64,000 bases of DNA. Origin: Acheta domesticus (Eukaryota > Arthropoda > Insecta > Orthoptera > Gryllidae). The position numbers and the translations under genes were made by a program. Of this stretch, positions 43,019 through 53,371 are shown in pieces (positions within the stretch are counted from its first letter, which is position 1; every line of letters begins with the position of its first letter). Location: positions 162,732,681-162,796,680 of the forward strand of contig JAHLJT010009436.1 in NCBI GenBank assembly GCA_031308135.1, read 5' to 3'. The notes below the pieces were generated by a model, which had not been told where the DNA came from, searched no databases, and saw nothing but the letters and a program-made list of their open reading frames with translations.

Positions 43019-44840
43019 ACAATAGCATATTATGCAATTAGTTTAAAACGTTATCCTTTTTTTGCACAAATAAGATATTACCGAACGAACGACGTTAGAT
43101 GAGAGTTCTGTAATTTCTTCGTATGAGTGCAAAACAGTAACATTATAAACGAGTTTCATACACTATTTTTTTGTATAACAGTATTATAAGGATTTAAGGA
43201 AGCGAAATTAATTGTGTTAAGTTGTAATTCGTAGTTGTAGAAGATTTCAAATTCATGTTTTGGCGTCATGAATGCTACCTAAGCGAGAAATTTGTTTACA
43301 AATGGCAATTAGTTTGATAATCGCGATTCAAGCATAATGGATTTGTCTAGAGAAATAGTGGAAGAAGCTGCAAAAACAGAAAATGCGATGATACCGAAAA
43401 AGCCTTGCAAACTTTATGAGAAAGAGTACTTAAAGTTAAGGAAATTTATGGATAAAAAATATGGAAATTTATTATGCAAAGCTGCTGTTCTTTCGTATCT
43501 ATCGGAGCAGTTTGGTTAAGTAAGTATAATGCACATGCTAGAATAAAGACGTTTGTTAATTTAATGCATGCTTCTTTAAACATTAAGTCCACAGCGTCGT
43601 AAAGCGTCGACACTATGGTGCACTTATTCCAAATTAAAGGAAATGCTAATGATCAAAGAGAATATTGATATTGGAACTTTTCATAAAGTAAGTTTACTTA
43701 TGAAACACGTAAATGTGGGATATCAACCTATAAAGGCAATGGTATTTTCCCAACAAGATGTAAACACACTTCTTACAAAAGCTGATGATGAAACTTTTCT
43801 TTAATGAAGGTTTAATAATGACAGTGGCAATAATAGTTAAGTTTTATTTATTAAGTGGTATTGTATTAATAACTGGTATGATTTTCAGGTTGTTGCTATT
43901 TTTGGCATATTTGATGCTTGTAGACGTGTCGAATTGTATAATTTGTGCATCAACGATGTGAAAGAAGAAGGTTCTGTTTTGATAGTGAACAAAAAATGAC
44001 AAGCCCAGAATATTTACTAACGTATCCAGTGAAGAATTTAATAATGTTGAGGTCTGTAAAAAGTACATTTCCTTAAGACCCTTACATGTTAAACACAAAA
44101 AACTTGTTTGTTTTACAATCATGGCAAATGCAGCTGCAATCCAATTGGTATCAATACATTTGCGAAAATACCAAAACATATTGCAAATTTTTTAAAATTA
44201 CCAAATGCATAAAAGTACTCTGGTCATTCGTTTAGGAGAGCATCCGCGACGTTTCTCACAGATAATGGTGGTGATACCACTACACTTAAACGTCATGGAG
44301 GATGGCGGACTGCAAGTGTAGCGGAGTCATACATCGAAGAATCGGTGAATAACAAGATTCAAATAGCTAACAAGATATTGCTTAGCGCAGAAAGCAAAGA
44401 AAAAACAAGCATTTTAGATATAAATGCATGTTCTGGAGTGTCACTGATCAATTTATCAAATTGTACACTTAATGTACATGTTCAGAAGAATTAATTTGAT
44501 GTTTTTTGTTGTTCTTATTATGTTGTTCTTGTTATATTACCAAATAAAAACCAAATATAATTTTAAAGGAGTAATAAATTAATAAATCTATTTTTAAAAG
44601 TAAGTTTTTTCATAACGTATTTGATTTTACTGCGAACACTGCAATCTGTTTATATGGTACCACTGCCTTCTTTAAACTCCATAACTGAAAATATATAGGG
44701 GCCGTGACTATTACGTCAGTGATGGCTCATATATCGTGCAGAAATAGCGATGACTTAATGATTCGTTCAATAATATTCCTTACTATGAACAATATTGTTA
44801 ATGTAAAAGGGTTGTTTATAATACTGTTATACAAAAAAAT
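43019..44840 (+). mobile_element. Crypton-like element inserted into family A
   Basis: The empty family A copy has GAAAATGACAAAAAAATGTAC at 33396-33416. Here GAAAATGACAA (to about 43022) is separated by about 1.8 kb from ACAAAAAAATGTAC (44831). ACAA occurs at both junctions (43019-43022 and 44831-44834) and could be the short direct repeat left by integration. The insert encodes a decayed tyrosine recombinase (43337-44494) with about 315 bp before it and 340 bp after it. Insert length without other genes and the single recombinase gene fit Cryptons. A perfect 25-bp inverted repeat (43165-43189 and 44816-44840) is unusual for Cryptons. Confidence 0.7.
43337..44494 (+). pseudogene. Crypton-type tyrosine recombinase, broken, with two short introns
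   Basis: The ATG at 43337 opens an N-terminal SAM-like core-binding region (to 43516). A likely intron with GTAAGT donor at 43520 and CAG end at 43594 follows, then the frame with STLWCTYSKLKEML (43604-43804). A second likely intron (43810-43888, ends TTTTCAG) leads to GIFDACRRVEL, with the first catalytic Arg at 43922-43927. The last part has IPKHIANFLKLPNA, then GHSFRR (HxxR at 44225-44236), KRHGGW (44291-44305) and VAESYIEES with the nucleophilic Tyr at 44330-44332; stop at 44492. Breaks: TAA at 43517 beside the donor, a frame change at about 43800, a TGA with a shift at about 43997, another shift at about 44100, and TAA at 44210. Similar recombinases occur in insect Cryptons and related domesticated host genes. 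It is not functional as written. Confidence 0.8.
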
Positions 44841-45109
44841 GTACTTTTGGCGGTGATAGATGGCAGCTGGCAAGAAAGGGTATGTGGCAATTCCATATAG
44901 CTACCGAAAACCCAAGGAAATAGAAAACTAATACGGGAAAGTCTGTGCCATTCTGTGGCACCACTAGTTAGTTAATGTTATAAAGTATTTCATTAATGTA
45001 CAGAAAAGTACAGTGAATGAAACATTATTTCAAAAAATTAAAACTTTTCAAATGTTTTCATGTACTATTTAAAAAAAATCAATTTCAAAGTCGTAGAGAA
45101 AGTATAGTC

Positions 45110-45210
45110 TTTTACTCGCGTAGAATGCCTATTATTCACTCGTTTTGATGTCGGTCGTGTCGTCAACAACTCGTGAATAATAGCTATCATTCTACGCTCG
45201 TTTAAGAATA
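45110..45210. repeat. Imperfect palindrome, about 90 bp
   Basis: GCGTAGAATG and CTATTATTCACTCGTTTTGA on the left (45119-45155) face their complement CAACAACTCGTGAATAATAG and CATTCTACGC on the right (45167-45203). The loop is about 12 bp. It may be a tiny MITE or a structured site just right of family A. Confidence 0.6.
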
Positions 45211-45269
45211 TACTATTACATGATTTATAATAGCATTTATCGCATTTGTCACATTACAACTCGAGTCAA

Positions 45270-45650
45270 GATATTGGAGCTAATTCCACGACGTCACTTT
45301 CACCCAGAAAGTTGCGTTGGTGTGTGTCCCTATAAAATCCAGGGGATTGGAGAGAGGATGAAGTGTAGGGGAGGTGCTAAGTCGTAGACTCGATGCTTGG
45401 CTAGAACAACTGAGAGTGGGGGAAAAGGTTACGTCACAAGCACCCCTCTTTGCATCAATCCGGGGAAAGCATTCCGGTTTTGTTAACCGAAAGATGCGGG
45501 TTTAGCAGGCATGCAGTGCGTTCAGTGAAACCACGGAAGAGTTGTCACTGTGTTTAGTGTTTGGAACAAAAGAGAAAAGCCAGATAGTGTAGTGTCAAAG
45601 AAGACTATTTAGGAGAATTCATTCTCTGCGTGTTGTAGCAAATACTGAGA
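45270..45650 (+). promoter_or_regulatory. Possible promoter and 5' untranslated region
   Basis: Mixed, non-repetitive DNA contains GACGTCAC (CRE-like, 45290) and GGTTACGTCACAAG (45428). A TCAGT initiator-like word follows at about 45519 (GCGTTCAGTGAAACCACGG), and downstream sequence such as GTTTAGTGTTTGGAACAAAAG resembles insect 5' leaders. No ATG-led frame of note follows. It is speculative; it could equally be a retro-element leader. Confidence 0.2.
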
Positions 45651-48600
45651 CAGCTGCGATTAACAAGTTCACGCTAGCGCAGAAGCGAGACTGCAAATGC
45701 CCATGTCTGTGCCTGTCTTGTTGCAGGAACAGTCGAAGATGGCCGCGCGAAACTACGAAGCCGTGATAACAATACGTCTTCGTACCTCTATTAATGGATG
45801 TGAAAACGATGACGCATGGTAACGTATTCAAACTCAACATTCTTATGTATTAATTAAAATGTATTTTACAATATCTTCTATTCGTATGTAAATATCTGCA
45901 TTGTTGAAGAATTGGCGCGTTGCAGTATATGTATAGAAGAACTTGTGTAAACCACAAATTAGGTGAATGAAGAGTGGCCTTTCTTTCGGGTGTATGAGTG
46001 CGAATATTTCAGTTCTTTGATTCTAGTTTAAAATAAATATTTTGAGGCCATTGGGCATTTTGACAGTAAATTATGTTTATGAACATTTCATTACACAAGT
46101 CGTGATCATTAAAATTGTTATTTCTGTCAATAAAACAAACTGACTTGCTAATGCTCATGCAGATTTCATTTTGGTAAATCAATTGTCGCCGATGGTGGCT
46201 ACAATTCTGGCCAATCAATAAGCCGATGGTGAATGTTTTAATATCAAGAAGCGTTGTACAGCTGTGTCTGGGGGTGTTGTTACGGTTTGAGATACAGACG
46301 TGCGACGTATTCGTCGTTGCAGTACCGCAGCGCACATGAAAGTGAAATGAGGAAATAAGTGGCCTCGCCTTTGCTCGAAGGCCACGGGAGCGGATAGTTA
46401 TCGTTGAGGCGGTCAAGCGGGGAATGGGAAAACGGAAATCAATGGCAATCCATGGAGACAGCAGTGCAAGTGTACGTAAAATGAGGTAAACTTCTCGTTC
46501 CTACACGATCGATGTTTCTGTTTTTCAAATGGAAATATTCAGATAAGTAGCTGAAATTCAAATGCGCGTAAGACGAGGATACATTATTTTTTAGGATGAA
46601 CGTTTTCACATAATATGGCGGAAAAATACCTCTTGATAGAAGTTTAAATTCATAATATATTTTTTAAATCAGTATCTCCTACACTTGTTCAACGTAATAT
46701 TTAAAATATGCATTATTCAAGAACAAGGGACTTATTTACAAAAGTTCTTGAAAACATAATCTGGGGAATCTTTTCGAATGTTAAGGTAGTCACCACTGTT
46801 TCAAATATACTTTTTAATATTCATACTTACTTACGATTTGTATTGACCCTTTAAAATAGTTTCGTTTTATAAAACAGGCAATGTAATTTTCGATTGACTT
46901 AGAAGAAACGTATTAGTAGACTACTTGTTATCTTTACAAATAACCGTATGAATTATTTCAAGAACTGTTTTAAAAATAACATCAGAGCAAAAATAAATTT
47001 CGCTGGTTTACGAAGTTAGTATTTCCATTCCTTGGAACACACCTGAAATTCAAATGAACCTGACAGAAAGTAAAATCAAGTACAAGTATAAATGGTCTTA
47101 TTACTCTATTAACATTTCTTCAGTGTAAGGCTTAATAGTTTGGACACTATAGAACGGGAAAAAATTAAAATATCAATTTACTAGGGAAATATTATTCATC
47201 TGGAATGTATTTGAATTATAATTTATATGTAAAATTCAATTTCGTATCCCAAAACAAGCAACGCGTGTAACATATCATAGTGGGACAGACGCCCTGCAGC
47301 TTCTCTTTAGTTATGAGTAGGTTCCGGATTGCACTTTTTAGGTAATGCTGCCTGAAAATTGCACATTACTGGACGAATTTGCAAGAGTCATAATTTCATT
47401 GCATAAAATATGTTTATATTATAAAAAAGTTTTAATTTCTCTTTTTTAAAGATTCATTTAATAAAAATGTTTGTATGACATAATCCAGATGTGCACTCGG
47501 GTGATCTGTGAAATTCGAGTGCTGTTTAATATGTATCAATTTGTTGCCCTAAGACCTGAGTGTCTATTCCTTTCATGATGCCTATTGTCTAATTAAAATT
47601 ATGGGGATATGCGATGTTACCATGTATTCGGTCCGCGGCCCACATTTGCGGCCGCCTAGCCAACGCAATGTTCGGGGTCTATCTTCCCAATCAGATCATA
47701 TATACGATTTGTCAATCTTCGCTAAACTTAGCAATCGATCATGCACGAGTCACACCTGACCCTATATCCGGGGGCAAAGCTTAGTGTCAAAGATGTACTG
47801 GGTTTCAAATTTATTGAATTCCTCTGAACAGATATTGCCGTGCGAAATCGAGAAAGAATAAACACAGATTTTGACCGCTTTTAGCTGCGTGCACAACACA
47901 CCTACTTCAGAGTGAAGCTTTGTACACAAACATGTGTAAATGTGGTATTTCCTGTCTCAAACGTTTATTAGTTGATAGAAGGTAGAATAATTTCTCAGAA
48001 AATAATTTGAAAATATAGATACTAATTGCAAATTATAATGAAAACAATTAAGAACATTTCTTCTTTAACATATTTTTTTTATTTCTGAAGATAATTTGTA
48101 TTTTTAAATAGTTGTACTTTGATGATAATTTAATTTTTTGTGTGAAATGTATTTGAAATGTCAAATATGGGTTGTTTAAACAATATGTAAAAACTTAATT
48201 GTAATAAAATCACTAAAATTATTTTATTCACCATAAATATCGCTTTAAAATATAAAATAAGTTGTTAAATGGATTAACTGAGATTTTTAAACTATATAAC
48301 ACCGTTTTACAAAGTTTTGATATTATTTTTGCATGTTTTTGCAAGTTTTGGTGATTTCACTGCACGTTTTAGAGAGTTTTACTGCACGAAAATCCGGTCT
48401 TCAGTTATGAGTAATAGAGGGTTGTTGCCGAGATATTTCATAATTCTTGCACAACACTTGAAGGAAACGAATTATTCTTATTTCACAACATTTAGTAGTG
48501 TATTGTCTTTTAAAGTTTTCAAAAATAAATTTCAAGCAAGAAGCTTCATCAAAAGCCGAGAAAGAACGTAAAAAAGCGTGTTTCAAGTCCAGATATTCTT

Positions 48601-49040
48601 CTTTCTGCATGTGTTTTTCTGTGTCAGGAAACAATTGCGCCTTTCACACGACAGTCTGTACTTTTTAACTGAGAGAGATGATTGGAATCACGAAACATGT
48701 GAAGTGGGTAAACATTTTTTCAAAACCTTGCATGTGTTATAAGCGATGTGTATGTAACCACTTTCTCAACTTTTCTTTTCCAAATAATATTCACTGACAA
48801 CACATCCTCTATTTTATGTGTGTTTTTAATTTTCTTGACAAACATTTAAAATGGTGCGGAATGTCAAATACAATGTGTTGAATTACAATGGCACATTCCT
48901 GATAATTCATTTTTATTGCGATAAATGCCGGAAGAAAACGAACGAATAAGTAGTCATTAGTAAAAGATCTATCACATTGAATAATCAAGATGTGAATAAG
49001 AAAACTGACAAATACCAAGTAAGAGTAATAGACCGCAGGA
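45651..49040. other. Mostly AT-rich intergenic DNA
   Basis: A long stretch with no supported gene. The minus frame at 46009-46416 (135 codons) has no recognisable domain and overlaps AT-rich DNA. A short GC-richer patch at 47630-47790 (GGTCCGCGGCCCACATTTGCG) is unique in the window and of unknown nature. I saw no shared repeat or RNA gene. Confidence 0.45.
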
Positions 49041-49049
49041 GCAAACAAG

Positions 49050-50710
49050 AATGGAGAAGAACCTAAGAGAAGGGTAGGCTTCAGTGGAAGTGTCACCCGC
49101 ACCGAATGACAGAAGGGATATGATGGTCGCAAGTGTAGAAAGGGCGCTAATGAAAGGCTCTGGCAATAGATATCAGAATGGTGGCAAGAAATAGCTGGCA
49201 GAGGGAGTTTGGTCGAGATTATTAGAGTCGGGTTTCTGTGAGAACAAGAGGGGCAGAAAACTAGTGGCCGATGAATTGGGATCGGGGAACTGTGAGGGCA
49301 GTCCTCGAAAATCGGGGCATAAGAGAGATTGAAGTGCAGGAGGTGATTGAGAAAGTGGGAAGCTCAGGGAACTGGAGAGATTGGGAAAATGGAGAGATCG
49401 ATGAATAGGAGAGAGCAAGTAAACGGAGAGATCGGGCAAACAGTAGCGAAGCTAAGAAGAATAACCAAGGTCAGGAGTGCGCAGTAAACGAATACTGTAT
49501 CAAGGGCGGGAGAGCTACGGAAGCAATATGATAAAGGATAAAATGGAAAAGTAGAAGCTCCATTCATTGTCGAAACCGCGAGTGACGAGGCAGAGGCGGC
49601 GGAGGCAGCGGGAGCCCGTGAGAGGCGACGGGGTCTGCGCAGAGCGAGGGGTAACAAACACAAAGAAGTGTTTACAAGTGTAAAATGGCTGCTAATGGAA
49701 GAGAGGCTCTAGCAATAGACATCATATCGGTGGCGAGAAACTGCTGGATTTGGCTCGAAATTAATAAGGTCGAGTTTTTTCAGAACAGCAGAGCCAGAAA
49801 ACAAGTGGTGGGTGAATTGGGATCGCAGAACTGTGGGGGCCGAAATCTCAAAAATCTGGGAAATATACTATTTAAATATAGCTGCACTTCAATGTCACTA
49901 GCTGGAAGAAGAGGGGGACATTGTTATCCAATCGGGAGCTGCAATGCCAAAATTTGAAGTCTTAACGAAGCTCCAGATTGGATTGAGAGTCAGGAGAGAT
50001 TGGAGAACCGGAGAGGTCGGAGAACTGGAGAGATCGGGGAACTGGAGAGATCGGGGTAGCGGAAAGATCGGGGAAGCGGAGAGATCGGGGAAGCAGAGTG
50101 ATCGGATAAGCGGAGAGATCGGGGAAGCGGAGACATCGGGGAACCGGAGAGATCGGGGAACCGGAGAGATCGGGGAACCGGAGAGATCGGGGAACCGGAG
50201 AGATCGGGGAACCGGAGAGATCGGGGAACCGGAGAGATCGGGGAACCGGAGAGATCGGGGAACCGAAGAGATCGGGGAACCGGTGAGATCAGGGAACCGG
50301 AAAGATCGGGGAACCGGAGAGATCGGGGAAACGGAAAGATCGGAGAGATCGGAGGACTGTAGAAATCGAGGATCCGGAGAGATCGGGGAGCCGGAGAGGT
50401 CGGGGAATCTGAGAGATCGGGGAACCGGAGAGATCGCCGAGTTGGAGAGATGGGCACACGAAGAGATCGCAGAGCTGGAGAGATCGGGCAAACGGAGAAG
50501 CAAAGCCAAGAAGAGTAGCCAAGGTCAGTTGCGCAGAGTAAACGAACAGGGGACAGAAAGGGAGAGCGACGGGAGCACTATGACAAAGGACAAATGGGGG
50601 GAAAGTAGGGTGCTCCATCTATTGACGGCACTGCGAGTGACGAGGCAGAGGCGGCGGAAGCAGCGGGAGCCCGTGAGAGGAGACGGGGTCTGCACAGAGA
50701 GAGTGGCGAG
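49050..50710 (+). repeat. Duplicated locus, two units with a 17-bp minisatellite
   Basis: Unit A (about 49140-49655) and unit B (about 49682-50705) share, in order: GGCTCT(G/A)GCAATAGA..ATCA..GGTGGC, then GTCGAG..TT..AGAACA, then GGTGAATTGGGATCG or its variant. Both then have GGAGAGAT-type repeats, CGGGCAAACGGAGA-like sequence, and CGAGTGACGAGGCAGAGGCG with AGCGGGAGCCCGTGAGAGG. Unit B has a much longer minisatellite. The open frames at 49173-49663 (minus) and 49685-50912 (plus) result from the repeats. No known protein is seen. Confidence 0.75.
50015..50465 (+). repeat. 17-bp minisatellite CGGGGAACCGGAGAGAT
   Basis: About 25 units run from 50015 to 50465. Nine central units (50143-50290) are almost identical and the outer ones are diverged. 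Since 17 is not divisible by 3, all frames show the same 17-residue periodicity (for example RRDRGTGEIGEPERSGN on plus), and both strands are open. Confidence 0.9.
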
Positions 50711-50900
50711 GACGCGGGCGAGGACGCGGGCGAGGACGCGGGCGAGGACGCGGGCGAGGACGCGGGCGAGGACGCGGGCGAGGACGCGGGCGAGGACGCG
50801 GGCGAGGGCGCGGGCGAGGACGCGGGCGAGGGCGCGGGCGCGAGCGCGGGCGAAGACGCGGGCGAGGGCGCGGGCGAGGGCGCGGACGCGGGGGAGGGCA
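50700..50900 (+). repeat. 12-bp minisatellite GAGGACGCGGGC
   Basis: About 15 units of GAGGACGCGGGC or GAGGGCGCGGGC, in register with codons, give RTRA-type (plus) or ASSP-type (minus) frames. It joins directly to unit B of the duplicated locus. Confidence 0.9.
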
Positions 50901-51245
50901 CGGCGAGGGTGAGGGCGAGGGTGGGAGGAGGCGGGGCGCGTGGGAGCGCGTGCGAGTGTCGCGTGGCGGAGTCCTCGACAGCTGCTCACCCGCCAGCCGC
51001 CCTCATATGTCTTCGTTCGCCGTCCGCCCCCAGCGACCGCTTAAACGGCCCCGCCAAGTCGGCACGCGCCCCCGCCCCCGCCGCGCTGCACCGCGCAAGT
51101 ATAGAATTTAAATGATTTATAGGTTTTTAACCTACTAATGCCCCGGGATCGCCCGATCCCTATATCACCTGCCCCGAATATTACGCAAATAAAGGATGAT
51201 TTATTATTCGGAAACTTTGAAATACGAGATGCGTAGGAGAGGAAA
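50901..51245. promoter_or_regulatory. CpG-rich block with conserved-element-like AT core
   Basis: CpG-rich DNA (50930-51100) passes into AATTTAAATGATTTATAGG, TTTTAACCTACTAATGCC and GGATCGCCCGATCC (a 14-bp palindrome at 51147). AATATTACGCAAATAAAGG and GATGATTTATTATTCGG follow. The TTTAT/ATAAA words are Hox/Cad-like. Regulatory function is inferred from composition and motifs only. Confidence 0.25.
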
Positions 51246-52130
51246 CCTGATCACCATCGGCTAGCACTACTTCAGCCGCTAAATAAACATTTGGAAACGC
51301 CGGATGAGGGTTCCTAGTTGCTCTTCTGTGTGACAGGTTTCAGAATTTGAAAGGGCACTTTCAGGGCAGTTTCTGTATCATTTAATGATTCGTAATTGAT
51401 TTGTCGCTCATCATCAATAAACTTTGCTTAAACTTTAGTCAGTAGCTATCTTCTATTTGTTAACCTTTTATGAAATTGATTTTTCATATTAGAATTATTC
51501 CCTTACATTTTTGAATGTGCATTGTCAGAATGAAAAGAAAATTCATTTGCACTTTATTTTCAGTGGTTTGTTTTAGTTAATTATTTCATCTATATAATGG
51601 AGATGGTCTAAGCAGTAAACAGGAGAATAAAATTAATGCGCGGTACTTGAGTAAAAAAATAATTTGAATATTTATGTATATAAATAAATATGGGTAATTG
51701 TATTGCAATTGCATTGAATTGAATGATGCATTGGTGGCTGAAAGAAGCATGCTCTAGCATAGAGCTTATTTTGAAAATGATCTGGCTTACCAAAAATTGT
51801 AGATATCAAGAAGGTTTACTGTTCGTTTCCGTACGATCAAGCACTCACACAATTTCTTATTACGGAAATTTTTCTACCACCCTGTAACTCAATATTCTAG
51901 ATTACAATGTTTTATACTATAATATTATGTATTTCTACGATTTTAATAATAAAGATTTAAATTCCCAGTATCCACATTTTTAACCACCCAAATGGATCAA
52001 TTTCGATTCAATATCACTACAGAATTTAATGGCTGCAATGTTCATAAAACGTTCATCTCGTTTCGCTTCGGCGTTTCAATAACTCTTCTCTCTTGGGCTA
52101 TGAGCTTCTGTCTTCTGCCAAATGATGCAC
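51246..52130. other. AT-rich intergenic DNA
   Basis: No gene or shared repeat. Confidence 0.5.
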
Positions 52131-52460
52131 TTCAGTAATCAGGCACGTTGCGTCCCCGGGCAACTAACGCCAGGGCTGCAGAACGAGTCCTCAAACAAGA
52201 AATCAATTAAATGAAATGCCCTCCGGCCAATCACCTGAAGGGGCTCCACCCCAAAGCACTTACCCCGTGCCCCATCTCAACGAGCGCTCTTTGCCAGAGC
52301 AAACCGGCGCAGGAGATAGCTTTGCGATCGACCCCGCACCGCTGCGCGGCGCTCTCAAAACGAACAAAGCAATCTCCGGCGTCGCCCTCGTTAGCAGCGC
52401 TGGTCCTCGTACACAGCGCTGAGCGCAGTTACATAGAGGAGTGTGTGCCTTTTCATTTGC
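52131..52460. other. GC-richer unique block
   Basis: GC rises to about half with scattered CpG. GTTGCGTCCCCGGGCAAC at 52148 is an inverted repeat (GTTGC..GCAAC, resembling a stretched RFX site). Overlapping frames at 52211-52561 and 52260-52523 lie on opposite strands and have no domain. It may be regulatory or an unrecognised repeat. Confidence 0.3.
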
Positions 52461-53370
52461 AGCGTGTTGAGACAAACACGTCGTGCTGTGAACATTACGG
52501 GGTGGGGAGTGGAAAGTCTTCAATCTGCTTCACGCGTGAGATGATTGGCAATACTGTTTGAACGACGCATCAATACTTGTTGCCAATGAGTATTTTTCTA
52601 CTGACTGTTGTAATATCCACTTTCTCTCAACATTGCTCGAAATATCATTAGTTCAGCTGCACAAAAGTTTGCGGATGGTATTTCCATTCATTGCAGTATT
52701 ACTAGGGGGAGGGCATGGCTTACTTATGATTTTGTTTAATGTTTTTAGGAAGCTGAAAATTGTAGTTATTGTTTATGATAAACTTTTTGATCAAAATATG
52801 ATGCAATTTATTAGAAATATTGGTTATAGTTTATTTCAGCGTCTTTGGCAGTGAATAAAGAAGTTAAGGGCTATTTACTTGAAAACTGAACATTCAGAAA
52901 CATTTATTGTATTATAAGTTCTAGTATAATATACTTTAATACATTACCGTGTTGTGAAGACACATCCACCTTTATTTGACATAAAAACGTAACAGGTTTT
53001 GTCATTAAATACAAATATTCATGTAAAAATCTATTTTATATAGAAAGTGACAAATTGGATTATGTTTTTGTTTAAATGAATGCACACGAACATTATTAGT
53101 TAAGTAATTTTATGAATTTATCAAGGTCACCAAAACACAAATAATTTCAAAATTTAATCCATGGATCTCGGAGCTCCCCCTCGTAATGCCCTGGTCCTTG
53201 GTAACGCTAGGGTTAATGAATGAAATCACGTGGAAATTACCTATAGTTACAATAGCTTTAACATATTTAATTTTTCTTGACTTGTTGGAATTATACGTAT
53301 GTTGTATGGTTCTTGAGTTTAGTTCAATGAAAACACCTAGTTTACAATACCAACGTCGGCAACGTAAAGT
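52461..53370. other. AT-rich intergenic DNA
   Basis: The 98-codon plus frame at 52558-52854 is hydrophobic and AT-driven, with no family match. No gene is supported. Confidence 0.45.
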
Positions 53371-53371
53371 A

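Larger units (their letters stand above)
41503..44968 (+). mobile_element. Repeat family A, long copy carrying a Crypton insert
   Basis: Starts TTTTTACTTTCCCATATACG and has the family 5' inverted repeat, the AAAGTTATGTAATGCTGCGC block, GTGGTGTAGCCAGAA and a TTCTTGATACCGAAAA block. A (CCGTCTGT)n minisatellite follows (41745-41820), then a long AT-rich body with two tandem units of about 300 bp (about 42395 and 42695). The 3' part resumes after the insert at about 44831 with GTACTTTTGGCGGTGATAG. It ends with the hairpin GTGCC-N7-GGCAC, CA and CTAG (44964-44967). No transposase of its own is evident, so the family appears non-autonomous. A hairpin plus CTAG followed by T recalls Helitron-type 3' ends, but the 5' end does not start with TC in the usual way. 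Confidence 0.65.

Noticed and set aside
44964..44967. Firm Helitron call for family A from the CTAG end
   Set aside because: The hairpin lies only 2 bp from CTAG and the 5' end does not begin with TC; no Rep/helicase is seen, so it is left as a hypothesis.
46009..46416. 135-codon minus-strand frame
   Set aside because: No recognisable family, AT-driven composition, and no ATG context or signal that separates it from chance.
49944..50912. 322-codon plus-strand frame with RDRGTGEIGEPER repeats
   Set aside because: It is a 17-bp minisatellite followed by a 12-bp one; the opposite strand is equally open, and the duplicated unit A lacks the frame.
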